64,000 nt of DNA from Rhodococcus sp. WMMA185. Its GTDB lineage: Bacteria > Actinomycetota > Actinomycetes > Mycobacteriales > Mycobacteriaceae. The notes below the pieces were generated by a model that searched no databases, was not told the DNA's origin, and was given only the letters and a program-made list of their open reading frames with translations. Shown in pieces: positions 1 to 11,064 of this stretch (position 1 is its first letter; every line of letters starts with the position of its first letter). A program made the translations under genes and the position numbers. Where the stretch lies: positions 1,674,001 to 1,738,000 of the forward strand of contig NZ_CP017014.1 of the NCBI RefSeq assembly GCF_001767395.1, read 5' to 3'.

Positions 1-1371
1 TACGGGTACGGCTGGTCCGATTCCGACGAGGCCGGCGCCAGTGCCCAGCGAGGTCTTTCCGAAGATGTCGTGCGCGATATCTCGGCGAAGAAGAACGAAC
101 CCGACTGGATGCTCGACATCCGGCTGCGCGCGCTGAAGACGTTCGACAAGAAACCGATGCCGAACTGGGGCTCGAACCTCGAGGGCGTCGACTTCGACAA
201 CATCAAGTACTTCGTGCGCTCGAGCGAAAAGCAGGCCGAGAGTTGGGAAGACCTGCCCGAGGACATCAAGAACACCTACGACAAGCTGGGCATCCCGGAG
301 GCGGAGAAGCAGCGCCTCGTTGCCGGTGTCGCCGCACAGTACGAGTCCGAGGTGGTCTACCACTCGATCCGTGAGGACCTCGAGTCGCAGGGCGTCATCT
401 TCCTCGACACCGATACGGGCCTGAAGCAGCACCCCGAGCTCTTTCGGGAGTATTTCGGCTCGGTCATTCCGGCCGGTGACAACAAGTTCTCGGCGCTGAA
501 CACCGCGGTGTGGTCGGGAGGGTCCTTCATCTATGTCCCGCCGGGAGTGCACGTCGACATCCCGCTGCAGGCGTACTTCCGTATCAACACGGAGAACATG
601 GGCCAGTTCGAGCGCACCCTGATCATCATCGACGAAGGCGCCTCGGTGCACTACGTCGAGGGCTGCACCGCGCCGATCTACAAGTCCGACTCCCTGCATT
701 CCGCGGTGGTCGAGATCATTGTGAAGAAGGGCGGACACTGCCGCTACACGACCATCCAGAACTGGTCGAACAACGTGTACAACCTGGTCACCAAGCGCAC
801 CAAGGTCGAGGCCGGGGGATCGATGGAGTGGATCGACGGCAACATCGGGTCCAAGGTCACCATGAAGTACCCGGCTGTGTGGATGATGGGTGAACACGCG
901 CGCGGCGAGGTTCTCTCCGTGGCATTCGCCGGCGAGGGGCAGCACCAGGACACCGGTGCCAAGATGCTCCACCTCGCGCCTCATACGTCGTCCACCATCA
1001 TCAGCAAGTCGGTGGCGCGTGGTGGTGGGCGTGCGTCCTACCGTGGACTGGTCCAGGTCAACAAGGGTGCCCACGGCTCGAAGTCGACAGTCAAGTGTGA
1101 CGCACTGCTGGTCGATCAGATCAGCCGATCGGACACCTACCCCTACGTCGATATCCGCGAGGACGACGTGACCATGGGCCACGAGGCCACCGTCTCGAAG
1201 GTGAGCGACGATCAGTTGTTCTACCTGATGAGCCGTGGTCTGACAGAAGACGAAGCGATGGCCACGGTCGTGCGCGGATTCGTCGAACCAATCGCCAAGG
1301 AACTCCCGATGGAGTATGCCCTGGAACTGAACCGCCTGATCGAACTGCAGATGGAAGGGGCGGTGGGTTAG
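1..1371 (+). CDS. sufB: Fe-S cluster assembly scaffold protein SufB, 5' end cut by window
   Basis: SufB is part of the cytosolic SufBCD scaffold on which iron-sulfur clusters are built. The reading frame is open from base 1, and the first visible residues ([20 protein letters not shown]) match the family N-terminus about 25 residues in, so the true start lies left of the window; the GTG at 70 is internal. About 456 residues are visible, near full family length, including the conserved beta-helix region with [15 protein letters not shown] near the end. The frame runs through without an intein, unlike M. tuberculosis SufB. The stop TAG overlaps the GTG of sufD by one base, so the two are translationally coupled. 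The operon regulator expected upstream (SufR-like) is outside the window. Confidence 0.97.
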   Translation, partial: YGYGWSDSDEAGASAQRGLSEDVVRDISAKKNEPDWMLDIRLRALKTFDKKPMPNWGSNLEGVDFDNIKYFVRSSEKQAESWEDLPEDIKNTYDKLGIPEAEKQRLVAGVAAQYESEVVYHSIREDLESQGVIFLDTDTGLKQHPELFREYFGSVIPAGDNKFSALNTAVWSGGSFIYVPPGVHVDIPLQAYFRINTENMGQFERTLIIIDEGASVHYVEGCTAPIYKSDSLHSAVVEIIVKKGGHCRYTTIQNWSNNVYNLVTKRTKVEAGGSMEWIDGNIGSKVTMKYPAVWMMGEHARGEVLSVAFAGEGQHQDTGAKMLHLAPHTSSTIISKSVARGGGRASYRGLVQVNKGAHGSKSTVKCDALLVDQISRSDTYPYVDIREDDVTMGHEATVSKVSDDQLFYLMSRGLTEDEAMATVVRGFVEPIAKELPMEYALELNRLIELQMEGAVG

Positions 1372-2600
1372 TGACCACGCCAGAAGCTGGTGTCCAGAAT
1401 CTCGGAGTCACCGGAGCTGCCGCGGGTGAGAATCCGCAGATGACGCGGACCGCCACCGGTTCGCCGATCGTCAACAAAGGTGAGGTGTTCACGTCCTTCG
1501 ACGTAAACGCATTCGAGGTCCCGCACGGCCGGGACGAGGTGTGGCGGTTCACTCCGCTGCGACGCCTGCGTGGACTGCACGACGGCAGCGCCGTGGTGAA
1601 CGGAACCGTCACGGTCGACGTGGCTGCCCCGGACTCCGTGAAAGTGGAGACCGTCAGACGCGGAGACGACCGCCTCGGCAAGGCTGGCGTCCCCGCAGAT
1701 CGGGTAGCGGCTGCGGCCTACTCCGGGTTCGAAGAGGCCACCATCGTGACCTTCGGCAGTGAGCTCGAGGTCGCCGACACCGTCAACATCACCGTCACGG
1801 GCCCCGGCGAGGGCAAAGTAGCGCACGGGCACTTGCAGATTCGCCTCGACGCCTTCGCGAAGGCAACGGTGGTCATCGACCAGCGCGGTAGCGGAACGTT
1901 CGCGGAAAACGTCGAATTCGTGCTCGGCGACAGCGCCCACCTCACCGTCGTTGCTGTACAGGATTGGGCCGACGACGTAGTGCACGTCGCGGCGCATCAT
2001 GCGCGGTTGGGCCGCGATGCGGTGTTGCGGCACAACGCCGTCAGCCTCGGTGGCGACCTGGTTCGCTTGTCCGCGACCGTCAAGTACGACGGGCCCGGCG
2101 GAGACGCCGAACTCCTGGGCCTGTACTTCGCGGACGCGGGACAGCACTTCGAGCAACGGCTACTGGTGGATCACTCTCAGCCGCACTGCAAGTCGAACGT
2201 GGTCTACAAGGGAGCCCTGCAGGGTGACCCAGAATCCGGAAAACCCGACGCACACACCGTGTGGGTCGGCGACGTACTGATCAGGGCCGCGGCGGAGGGC
2301 ACCGACACGTTCGAACTGAACCGGAACCTCGTGCTCACCGACGGTGCACGCGCCGACTCGGTGCCGAACCTCGAGATCGAAACCGGTGAGATCGTCGGTG
2401 CCGGCCACGCCAGCGCCACAGGCCGATTCGACGACGAGCAGTTGTTCTACCTGCGTGCCAGAGGAATCCCCGAGGACGCGGCGAGGCGACTCGTCGTGCG
2501 CGGCTTCTTCCACGAGATCATCAACAAGATCGCTGTCGCCGAGGTTCGCGAACGCCTCGAAGCCGCTGTCGAGGCCGAACTTGCCGCAGTCGGCGCCTGA
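1371..2600 (+). CDS. sufD: Fe-S cluster assembly protein SufD
   Basis: SufD is the SufB paralogue that completes the SufBC2D scaffold, with a role in iron acquisition and cluster assembly. The 409-residue product has the UPF0051/SufBD beta-helix, with the C-terminal signature FYLRARGIPEDAARRLVVRG at about 358-377 closely resembling the end of SufB. It starts at GTG, one base inside the sufB stop. A 44-base gap follows, with GAAGGA a few bases before sufC. Position between sufB and sufC is the canonical actinobacterial order. No alternative function is plausible. Confidence 0.96.
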   Translation: MTTPEAGVQNLGVTGAAAGENPQMTRTATGSPIVNKGEVFTSFDVNAFEVPHGRDEVWRFTPLRRLRGLHDGSAVVNGTVTVDVAAPDSVKVETVRRGDDRLGKAGVPADRVAAAAYSGFEEATIVTFGSELEVADTVNITVTGPGEGKVAHGHLQIRLDAFAKATVVIDQRGSGTFAENVEFVLGDSAHLTVVAVQDWADDVVHVAAHHARLGRDAVLRHNAVSLGGDLVRLSATVKYDGPGGDAELLGLYFADAGQHFEQRLLVDHSQPHCKSNVVYKGALQGDPESGKPDAHTVWVGDVLIRAAAEGTDTFELNRNLVLTDGARADSVPNLEIETGEIVGAGHASATGRFDDEQLFYLRARGIPEDAARRLVVRGFFHEIINKIAVAEVRERLEAAVEAELAAVGA

Positions 2601-2644
2601 CTCGCGGCGCGCCACCACCACCCCCAATTCTTCGAAGGATCACA

Positions 2645-3454
2645 ATGTCTGCCCCTGACGCTTCCACTCCTGAAACCTCGGTCCTTGAAATAAGGGATCT
2701 GCATGTCGATGTCGCGAACACCGACGAGAATGCCGATGCGATCAAAATCCTCAAGGGCGTGAACCTGACGGTTCGCTCCGGTGAGACTCATGCGATCATG
2801 GGCCCCAACGGGTCCGGCAAGTCAACCTTGTCCTACGCCATTGCGGGTCACCCCAAGTACCGGATCACATCGGGTTCGATCACTCTCAACGGCGAGGACG
2901 TCCTCGAGATGAGCGTCGACGAGCGTGCCCGGGCGGGTCTCTTCCTCGCGATGCAGTACCCGGTCGAGGTTCCCGGCGTCTCGATGTCCAACTTCCTCCG
3001 TACCGCAGCGACCGCTGTCCGGGGCGAAGCCCCCAAGCTTCGCCACTGGGTGAAGGAAGTCAAGGAGGCGCTGACCGAACTGGACATCGACCCGTCGTTC
3101 GGTGACCGCAGCGTGAACGAAGGATTCTCCGGCGGTGAGAAGAAGCGCCACGAAATCCTGCAACTGGGCCTGCTCAAGCCGAAGATCGCGATCCTGGACG
3201 AGACCGATTCGGGCCTGGACGTCGACGCTCTTCGCGTCGTCTCCGAGGGAGTCAACCGTTACAAGGAACGCCAGCACGGCGGAGTTCTGCTGATCACCCA
3301 CTACACCCGAATTCTGCGGTACATCGCTCCGGACCACGTCCACGTGTTCGTCGACGGTCGCATCATCGAGTCCGGCGGCCCGGAGCTGGCCGACGAGCTC
3401 GAGACGAACGGCTACGAGCGCTTCACCCAGGCTGCAGCAACGCAAGGGGTATAG
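2645..3454 (+). CDS. sufC: Fe-S cluster assembly ATPase SufC
   Basis: SufC is the ABC-type ATPase that drives conformational change in the SufBC2D complex; it is soluble, not a transporter. The 269-residue protein has Walker A GPNGSGKST (53-61), the SufC-type signature FSGGEKKRHEILQ in place of the usual LSGGQ, and Walker B ILDETDSGLD, where the second glutamate region is the variant typical of SufC. The C-terminal half carries the switch histidine in LLITHYTR. The start ATG is preceded by GAAGGA at good spacing. The sufS start follows after only 6 bases. Confidence 0.97.
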   Translation: MSAPDASTPETSVLEIRDLHVDVANTDENADAIKILKGVNLTVRSGETHAIMGPNGSGKSTLSYAIAGHPKYRITSGSITLNGEDVLEMSVDERARAGLFLAMQYPVEVPGVSMSNFLRTAATAVRGEAPKLRHWVKEVKEALTELDIDPSFGDRSVNEGFSGGEKKRHEILQLGLLKPKIAILDETDSGLDVDALRVVSEGVNRYKERQHGGVLLITHYTRILRYIAPDHVHVFVDGRIIESGGPELADELETNGYERFTQAAATQGV

Positions 3455-5246
<1,792 letters not shown>

Positions 5247-5250
<4 letters not shown>

Positions 5251-5675
5251 GCGAGACGCAGTCGCCAGAGGCGGAGGTCCCAGAGGCGGCGGTCGCTGCT
5301 GCACAGGAGCAGGCGACGACCGATCAGGCTGAGACCACCGCAGTGCCGGGTGCGATTCTCGACCAGGAACGCCTCGAAGAACTCGAGGAGGCGATGCGCG
5401 ACGTCGTCGATCCGGAACTCGGCATCAACGTGGTCGACCTCGGTCTCGTGTACGGGATCACCGAGCACGAGGACGTTGTCACACTTGACATGACCCTTAC
5501 GTCGGCGGCGTGCCCGTTGACCGATGTCATCGAGGATCAGGCCCATGGTGCATTGGTGCGCAGTGGTCTGTGCACCGAGATGAAGATCAACTGGGTATGG
5601 CTTCCGCCGTGGGGTCCGGACAAGATCACCGACGACGGCCGCGAGCAGTTGCGCGCCCTCGGCTTCACGGTCTGA
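5247..5675 (+). CDS. sufT: SufT-like DUF59/MIP18 family Fe-S maturation factor
   Basis: This 142-residue protein has an acidic, Ala/Glu-rich N-terminal tail of about 45 residues followed by a DUF59 (MIP18/PaaD-like) domain: DVVDPELGINVVDLGLVYG and the conserved cysteine in TSAACPLTD. Family members help deliver or mature Fe-S clusters, and the gene closes the actinobacterial SUF operon (equivalent position to Rv1466). Its ATG overlaps the sufU stop by four bases. A hairpin terminator follows at 5701-5734. The name sufT rests on domain and position; the exact biochemical role is not fixed for this family. Confidence 0.9.
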
Positions 5676-5700
5676 TCAGACCAGACCAACCTGCGCTACC

Positions 5701-5734
5701 CGGTCCCGGTGAGATCAGTGACTCGCCGGGGCCG
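5701..5734 (+). terminator. Hairpin terminator after the SUF operon
   Basis: The arms 5701-5713 (CGGTCCCGGTGAG) and 5722-5734 (CTCGCCGGGGCCG) pair over 13 positions with two G-U pairs around an 8-base loop. A T-rich stretch follows at about 5750. It lies between convergent sufT and ku and so may serve both directions. Confidence 0.7.
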
Positions 5735-5764
5735 TTGTCGCCCACTGTTTTTCGTCACGGGGGG

Positions 5765-6637
5765 TCAGGCGCGTTTGCGTTCGGAGCCGGCCGACTTGGA
5801 TGTCCTCTTCTTCGCAGCGGTGTCTGCTGCCTTCTTCTTCGCAGGTGCGGCCTTCTTTCCGGCGGCGGCCACACTTCGCTGAAGTGCCGCCACCAGATCG
5901 ACGACTTCGGCGTCCTCACCGGCCGTGCCCACATGGGAGACCGGGATGACTTTCTTTCCACCGGAACTGATCATCTCGTCGAGTAGGGCCCGCAATTGTG
6001 TCTGATATTCGTCGGTGAACTCCGTGGGGGCGAAATCCTCGGCCATGCTGTCGACGAGTGTCTCGGCCATCGCCAGTTCCTTCGCCTTTGGTTGCTCGAC
6101 GTTTTCAAGTGAAGGGAATTCGGCCGCGCGTACCTCGTCCGGCCACAACAGGGTCTGAATGACCAACACGCCGTCACGAGAACGCATGGCCGCCAATCGA
6201 GTGCGCTGACGCAGCGTGAAGTGGACAAGGGCCGTGCGGTCACTTTTCGCGAGTGCCGTCGCAAGTAGTGCATACGCCCTCGGCGAACTGGAGTCCGGTT
6301 CGAGAAAGTAGCTCTTCTCGAACAGAATGGGATCGATCTGTTCCGTCGGAACAAATTGCAGAACCGGTATCTCGTGTTTCTCGGCGGCGGGTAATTTCCC
6401 GAAGTCGTCGTCGGTCAAAACGACGCGGACGCCGTCGTCAGAATCGTAGGCCTTGTCGATGTCCGCGTACTGCACGATATTGCCGCATTCTGTGCAGACG
6501 CGGTTGTACTTGATACGGCCGCCGTCCTTGGCGTGGACCTGGTGGAACTTGATATCGTGATCTTCGGTTGCCGAATAGACCTTGACCGGCACATTCACGA
6601 GACCGAACGCTATCGAGCCCTTCCAAATAGACCGCAT
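5765..6637 (-). CDS. ku: Non-homologous end-joining protein Ku
   Basis: Bacterial Ku forms a homodimeric ring on DNA double-strand ends and recruits LigD. The product (290 residues from the chosen start) matches the Ku core throughout: MRSIWKGSIAFGLVNVPVKV at the N-terminus, a CxxC pair in RVCTECGNIV, and YFLEPDSSSPRAYALLA. The C-terminal 30 residues form a lysine/alanine-rich tail, as in other actinobacterial Ku proteins that use such tails for DNA threading. I chose the second ATG (6637) because family members begin MR(S/A)IW; an in-frame ATG at 6646 would add three residues. No ligD is present nearby. The gene follows the lycopene cyclase gene on the same strand by about 36 bases, so they may share a transcript. 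Confidence 0.95.
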   Translation of the reverse strand: MRSIWKGSIAFGLVNVPVKVYSATEDHDIKFHQVHAKDGGRIKYNRVCTECGNIVQYADIDKAYDSDDGVRVVLTDDDFGKLPAAEKHEIPVLQFVPTEQIDPILFEKSYFLEPDSSSPRAYALLATALAKSDRTALVHFTLRQRTRLAAMRSRDGVLVIQTLLWPDEVRAAEFPSLENVEQPKAKELAMAETLVDSMAEDFAPTEFTDEYQTQLRALLDEMISSGGKKVIPVSHVGTAGEDAEVVDLVAALQRSVAAAGKKAAPAKKKAADTAAKKRTSKSAGSERKRA

Positions 6638-6673
6638 GCATTCCATGATCGTCTGTTTTGGTCCATTCTCGCG

Positions 6674-7828
6674 TCAGTTCATCGAATTTCTCGGGCGAAG
6701 GGCCGAACTCAGAATTACGCCCCTAATTTCATTCGAAGAAGCTGAGAACATCCGGCGCATCGCAGCCGCCGTTCCGCGCGGATTCGCACGGTCGGACAAG
6801 TACGCCGCTTGTAGTCGTATCGGTAGGTCGAAGAAGTGCTCGAAGAACTCGGGGACCTGTTCGGCGTCCAGATTCAACAGCACGCGAAGACCGAGTGATC
6901 GGAGAGCGGCAACGGTGCGAGCCCGCCACGGCCAGAGACCATCGGATCGTCCGTCGCGCAGTTGGTGAGCCAGAACATCCGCGTATCTGAGGGACGTCGC
7001 AACGCTGAAGCCGGTTCCAGGATGCATCAGTCCTGCTCGCGCACCGAACCGTAGTGGGTCCGATGCGCGGGAACTTCCAGGACTATGCGGTGGTTCGACC
7101 GCGAAGCGCACCCTCTCGACGTCCGAGTGCGGTGGAACGATTACGCGCCTTTCGCGTAGTCGGCGAAGGAGGCGAGAAGTCAGCTCCGGAATCGGAATGG
7201 GAGGCCGGCCTACCAGGCATGTCTCCTCGAGCAGGTAGGCGTCCGGTCCGAGCGGAACGCCATATAGGAAGGACGGCGGCGCAGAGGGTAACGTGCCGTT
7301 GTCCCGGCGCCAGTCCATGAACACCGCATTCTCACCGCATAGTGCTTGGGCGGCGACGTCGGGTTGCACGACGATTCCATACGCCGTCTGCTGAGCAAGG
7401 CCGTGGCTGTCCCCGGTTCCGCGAGCATCGACCACCGCGCGAGCGTTGAGAATGGAGCCGTCGGCGAGGCGGACGCAGGTGGGGGAGAGGTTTACTGCTC
7501 TACCAGAGACAACCGTGCCCGAGTCTTTCATGAGTAGTGAGCGCAGTGCTGATGTGTCCAAGACACAGTAGGTGCGATCGATCGTGTGCCGCCGCGTGGT
7601 CCAGGCAGTCGGTCTGGCAACGCTCGAGGCGATAGTGCGGCGTGGGAGCCAGTCGGGGAGTTCGTCCTCCCACGCCGCATACGTCGCCTTCCAAGGTCGT
7701 CGGGGGAGCGGATCGACCGAGGCCACCGATAACCCGAGTGCGGTGGAGCGGTGAGCGAGTGCGCGGCCCGCCGGCCCGAGGCCGACGATCACGACGTCCC
7801 AGACGTGTGATGGCACGCGAGTCGTCAC
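6674..7828 (-). CDS. crtL: Lycopene beta-cyclase, CrtL-type flavoprotein
   Basis: This enzyme cyclises the ends of lycopene to form beta-rings in carotenoid synthesis. The 384-residue protein has an N-terminal dinucleotide site VVIVGLGPAGRALAH, then motifs typical of the CrtL/CrtY flavoprotein cyclases: QTAYGIVV, MDWR, FLYGVPLG, LLEETCLVGRP, and GLMHPGTGFSVATS near the C-terminus. The start is GTG with AAAGG about 10 bases upstream. Other carotenoid genes (crtE, crtB, crtI) are not in the window, so this step is unlinked here. The neighbour downstream is ku, with no obvious functional link. Confidence 0.9.
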   Translation of the reverse strand: MTTRVPSHVWDVVIVGLGPAGRALAHRSTALGLSVASVDPLPRRPWKATYAAWEDELPDWLPRRTIASSVARPTAWTTRRHTIDRTYCVLDTSALRSLLMKDSGTVVSGRAVNLSPTCVRLADGSILNARAVVDARGTGDSHGLAQQTAYGIVVQPDVAAQALCGENAVFMDWRRDNGTLPSAPPSFLYGVPLGPDAYLLEETCLVGRPPIPIPELTSRLLRRLRERRVIVPPHSDVERVRFAVEPPHSPGSSRASDPLRFGARAGLMHPGTGFSVATSLRYADVLAHQLRDGRSDGLWPWRARTVAALRSLGLRVLLNLDAEQVPEFFEHFFDLPIRLQAAYLSDRANPRGTAAAMRRMFSASSNEIRGVILSSALRPRNSMN

Positions 7829-7861
7829 GTCGCCAGCCTTTCACACCTGCACTCGTTCCGG

Positions 7862-7909
7862 GATCGGCCCCCGACGGAATGGCTGGAGTTACCGAATCGG
7901 GGGCCGGTC
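7862..7909 (-). terminator. Hairpin after the first PI-PLC-like gene
   Basis: The arms CGGCCCCCGA (7865-7874) and TCGGGGGCCG (7897-7906) pair perfectly and extend outward by three more positions, including one G-U pair. It lies 16 bases past the stop of the minus-strand gene at 7926. No T-tract follows. Confidence 0.5.
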
Positions 7910-7925
7910 GGGTTCGAAAACATCG

Positions 7926-8954
7926 TCAGTTGAAGTTGCGGGCGATGACTTCCTCCACCAGGGCCGCTGAAGGGAAGTCCGCGAATACGATCCCGGTGCG
8001 GCCGGTGCCGGAGTCGCGTAGGTAGTCTTCCGTGCGGGGGACTATGCCGGTGACGTTCCGGGTCCCCTTTGCCACAGTCATCGGTAGTACGCCATCGATA
8101 ATTGCTCCGAGATCCTCGCCGCTGGTCGCGTTCAGTCCATTGACGAACATCGTCTGCATCGAGCCTTGTTCGGCCTTCTCGAACTGGTCGCGGACCTTCT
8201 CCCATTTCGTGTCGATGTCGTCGAGGCTGGGGAGGAGGTAGTCGTCCTGGATGTCCATGTTGCGCCCCCACCGGGGCCCGTAGACACCATCGGCGCTGAA
8301 GTTCTGCAGAATGACGACTTGGCCGCGGATCTCACCTAGATCTGGGATCGCGCCGTCGTAGTCAGCGGGTGGTGTCCACAGGTATTCGCTCAGCAGGTCA
8401 CGTGTGTCGGGGTTGTCGTGGATGTACCAGTTCAACGTGTCCTCGTACGAGCGGGTGTTCTCGGCGTCCTTGTACTCCTTCTGCATCCGCATGAACACGG
8501 TCTCGCTCGGATTCTCGCGCAGGAATTCGCTGACCGTGCTCACGACGTCGGCGAAGTCGGCCTGCAGGTACTCGATGCCGTGGTGGATCGGAAACTCGTC
8601 CTGGTAGTGCCGGGTGCGGATGTCGAGCACCCGTATCCCGGCGTTGAGTTGAGTGGCGAGATCGAAGTCCTGAGTGGCGCCGATGAGTGAGGCGCTGTAG
8701 GCCATGGTGTCGTGGGTGCCCGGTAGGGACAGTTCTGTCGGGTTGGCCGAATCGGGAAGATCTCCCATCCAGTCGGGCGCAGACATGCTGTCGAGGTCGT
8801 CGCTCCCCATACTGCCGGCAACGAAATCGCTGCTGCCGAAGCTCGATGACGCCGCTGATGCTGTGGCGGGGTTCATTAAAGCCATCAACAGCATCAGACT
8901 CAGGGCAAGTGCCCGCAGCACACTACGGCGCCCGGGAAGGGTGGTGTTGGTCAA
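7926..8954 (-). CDS. Secreted PI-specific phospholipase C X-domain protein, copy 1
   Basis: This is a predicted exported PI-PLC-like phosphodiesterase that would act on phosphoinositides or related inositol lipids outside the membrane. I chose the TTG at 8954 because AAAAGGAG sits six bases before it and the product then begins with a signal peptide: twin arginines in GRRSVLRALAL (residues 8-18), a hydrophobic core and an AxA-like end near 34. That looks Tat-like. The X-domain shows the two expected histidines, GTHDTMAY (H81) and FPIHHGI (H124/H125), and an arginine in LDIRTRH. At 342 residues it is X-domain only, with no C2 or Y domain, as in bacterial enzymes. The longer frame to 9104 has no ribosome site. 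It is a tandem paralogue of the next gene, about four in five residues identical by eye. Confidence 0.85.
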   Translation of the reverse strand: MTNTTLPGRRSVLRALALSLMLLMALMNPATASAASSSFGSSDFVAGSMGSDDLDSMSAPDWMGDLPDSANPTELSLPGTHDTMAYSASLIGATQDFDLATQLNAGIRVLDIRTRHYQDEFPIHHGIEYLQADFADVVSTVSEFLRENPSETVFMRMQKEYKDAENTRSYEDTLNWYIHDNPDTRDLLSEYLWTPPADYDGAIPDLGEIRGQVVILQNFSADGVYGPRWGRNMDIQDDYLLPSLDDIDTKWEKVRDQFEKAEQGSMQTMFVNGLNATSGEDLGAIIDGVLPMTVAKGTRNVTGIVPRTEDYLRDSGTGRTGIVFADFPSAALVEEVIARNFN

Positions 8955-9110
8955 CGCGGTCTCCTTTTGAGGGGCATACGCACTCACAAACTGCGATGCC
9001 CGAAATACGAACGGCCCACTATTGCAGGAAGCAAGCCGCAGAGGGACTGTTTCGATGTATTGCGTCTCGGCTCGGTCGGGGGGAACTCGGAGTGTGGCTC
9101 TCACGCTCGA

Positions 9111-10136
9111 CTAGTCGAAATTGCGGGCGATGATCGCTTCGACCATTTTTGCGGTGGGGAAGTCGGCCATCACGATGCCGGTGCGGCCGGTGCCGGTCTC
9201 ACGTAGATAGTCTTCCGTGCGGGGGACTATCCCGGTGACCTTCCGGGTTCCCTTCGCGACAGTCATCGGCAGTACGCCATCGAGAATCGCGCCGAGATCC
9301 TCCCCGCTGGTCGCATTCAGGCCATTGATGAACAGCGTGTCCATCGAGCCTTCCGCGGCTTTCTCGAAGTGTGCGCGGACCTTCTGCCATTTCGTCTCGA
9401 TCTCGTCGAGGGTCGGCAGGATCCAGTCGTTCTGGCTGTCCCGCTTGCCGCCGCGGGGCCCGTAGACGTTCTCGGCAGTGAAGTTCTGCATGATGACGAA
9501 CTGGCCGCGGATCTCACCCAGGTCCGGGATTGTGTTGTCGTAGTCGGCGGGTGGCGTCCACAGGTATTCGGCCAGCAGGTCACGAGTGTCGGGGTTGTCG
9601 TGGATGTACCAGTTCAACGTGTCCTCGTACGACCTCGTGTTCCTGGTCTCGGTGTACTCCTTCTGTATGTTCATGAGCACGGTCTCGCTCGGATTGTCGC
9701 GCAAGAATTCACTGACCGTCCGCACGACATCGGCGAAGTCGGCCTGCAAGTACTCGATGCCGTGGTGGATCGGAAACTCGTCCCGGAAGTGTCGGGTCCG
9801 GATGTCGAGCACTCGGACACCGGCGTTGAGTTGGGTCGCGAGATCGTAGTCCTGGGTGGCACCGATGAGTGTGGCGCTGTAGGCCATGGTGTCGTGGGTG
9901 CCCACCAGGGACAGTTCGGTCGGGTTGACGGAATCGGGTAGATCTCGCATCCAGGCCGGCTCGGACAGGGCGTCGAGGCCGCCGCGGCCCATGCTGCCGG
10001 CAACGAAATCGCTGCTCCCGAAGCTCGATGAGGTTGCCGAGGCTGTGGCGGAAAGCATGGGAACCGACAGCACTACCGGGCTCAGGGCAAGTGCCCGCAG
10101 CACGCTCCGGCGTCCGAGACGGTCGGTGTCGGTCAA
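9111..10136 (-). CDS. Secreted PI-specific phospholipase C X-domain protein, copy 2
   Basis: This is the upstream member of the tandem pair (341 residues) with the same architecture: Tat-like signal GRRSVLRALALSPVVLS, then the X-domain with GTHDTMAY and FPIHHGIEYL. The start is again TTG (10136), with AGGAG seven bases upstream; the frame extension to 10256 lacks a ribosome site and family similarity. The two copies differ mainly in the signal core, in a stretch around YGPRGGKRDSQND versus YGPRWGRNMDIQD, and in scattered surface-type residues, while the predicted active-site histidines are kept in both. A 156-base gap separates them, so copy 1 may have its own promoter. Substrate is unknown; inositol-containing actinobacterial lipids are plausible. 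Confidence 0.85.
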   Translation of the reverse strand: MTDTDRLGRRSVLRALALSPVVLSVPMLSATASATSSSFGSSDFVAGSMGRGGLDALSEPAWMRDLPDSVNPTELSLVGTHDTMAYSATLIGATQDYDLATQLNAGVRVLDIRTRHFRDEFPIHHGIEYLQADFADVVRTVSEFLRDNPSETVLMNIQKEYTETRNTRSYEDTLNWYIHDNPDTRDLLAEYLWTPPADYDNTIPDLGEIRGQFVIMQNFTAENVYGPRGGKRDSQNDWILPTLDEIETKWQKVRAHFEKAAEGSMDTLFINGLNATSGEDLGAILDGVLPMTVAKGTRKVTGIVPRTEDYLRETGTGRTGIVMADFPTAKMVEAIIARNFD

Positions 10137-10960
10137 TGTAAGTCTCCTCGTCGTATCACGTACCCGCCCGAGGTCCATCCCCGCCGGATTGCAAAGAGCA
10201 CAATATGGCAGGGAATGTGATGTGGTGGAGCGGGTTCGGCAAAATATAGCCGCCACCGCGTTGCGGGCGAGGGACCGGGTCCGTCACTGCAGGCGGGAAG
10301 TCGCAGCGGAGGTGGGCTCGAGATTGGCCGTTTACTTATCTTCTTGATCGCGGGCGCGACCGTCGGATCAAACAGTCTCGGCCTCGGACGGAACGCCCGG
10401 AAATGCAGAACTATTTTGAGAGCGTTCGGGGCCGACCCGCAACATCGCATCGCGGTGAATCGTCTCAGCCTAGAGTTCGACGCAGGAGGCGCTACTGGGG
10501 CGAGGCGGGGGGGGGCGATCCGCGGACCTACGAATCGCATATGGGGGACAGTGTCTCCCGGGCTGCCTGCTATATGAGTAGGGGAGTGGATGCGGCGATT
10601 GCCAGGGCGCTGCCACGGGGGATCGAGCCAATTCGCGGACTGCTACTTGCGGTTCCGTGATCGAGGGATCGCAATACGGTGTGTCGACTCGGGCCGTGAC
10701 GGAACAGCATAATTGCCCGAACTAAAAGGGCAGCGCGCCCAATCCGCACAAGTCCCCAGAAACCTCGTCACGTCACCAACACGTTCCAACAAACGATCAA
10801 GCCATGACGATCGCGGCGGCACCGACGCGCAGTTCGTGGCCCCGGTTCGTGGGGAGAGGCTCGAGCCGGGCGGACCTTCTGTGGTCTGGAAGCTGGTGAT
10901 CGGGGCTTGGGTCAGGCGAGGTGTTGGTTCTCGATTAATGGCCATGCGGTGGAGGCCTGC
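10137..10960. other. Intergenic region, no supported gene
   Basis: Between the PI-PLC pair and the sugar-acid island I see only short overlapping frames with low-complexity, Arg/Pro-rich products and no ribosome sites. It has more A and T than its surroundings in places and contains a run of G at about 10507-10515. It would hold the promoter of the PI-PLC pair. It may also mark the left edge of an inserted segment. Confidence 0.5.
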
Positions 10961-10990
10961 TTGACGTATAGCGGTATTACCAGTAAGACC
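10961..10990 (+). promoter_or_regulatory. Promoter of SDR gene overlapped by GntR-type operator
   Basis: TTGACG (10961-10966) and TAAGAC (10984-10989) lie 17 bases apart, a plausible -35/-10 pair. The spacer and -10 are covered by GGTATTACCAGTAAGACC (10973-10990), in which GGTA-T-TACC is a perfect short palindrome. Fifteen of these 18 bases recur at 12909-12926 upstream of the dehydratase gene. Binding by the linked GntR regulator is inferred. Confidence 0.6.
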
Positions 10991-11064
10991 TAAATTGTTC
11001 TGTCGTGGGTGTACCGCCCAGTCCATCGCTCGCCGAGCGGGCATGTCTACGAAACGAGGTGCGC

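Noticed and set aside
10643-11044. 133-residue minus-strand frame upstream of the SDR gene
   Set aside because: No family similarity or ribosome site; it would cover the promoter/operator at 10961-10990.
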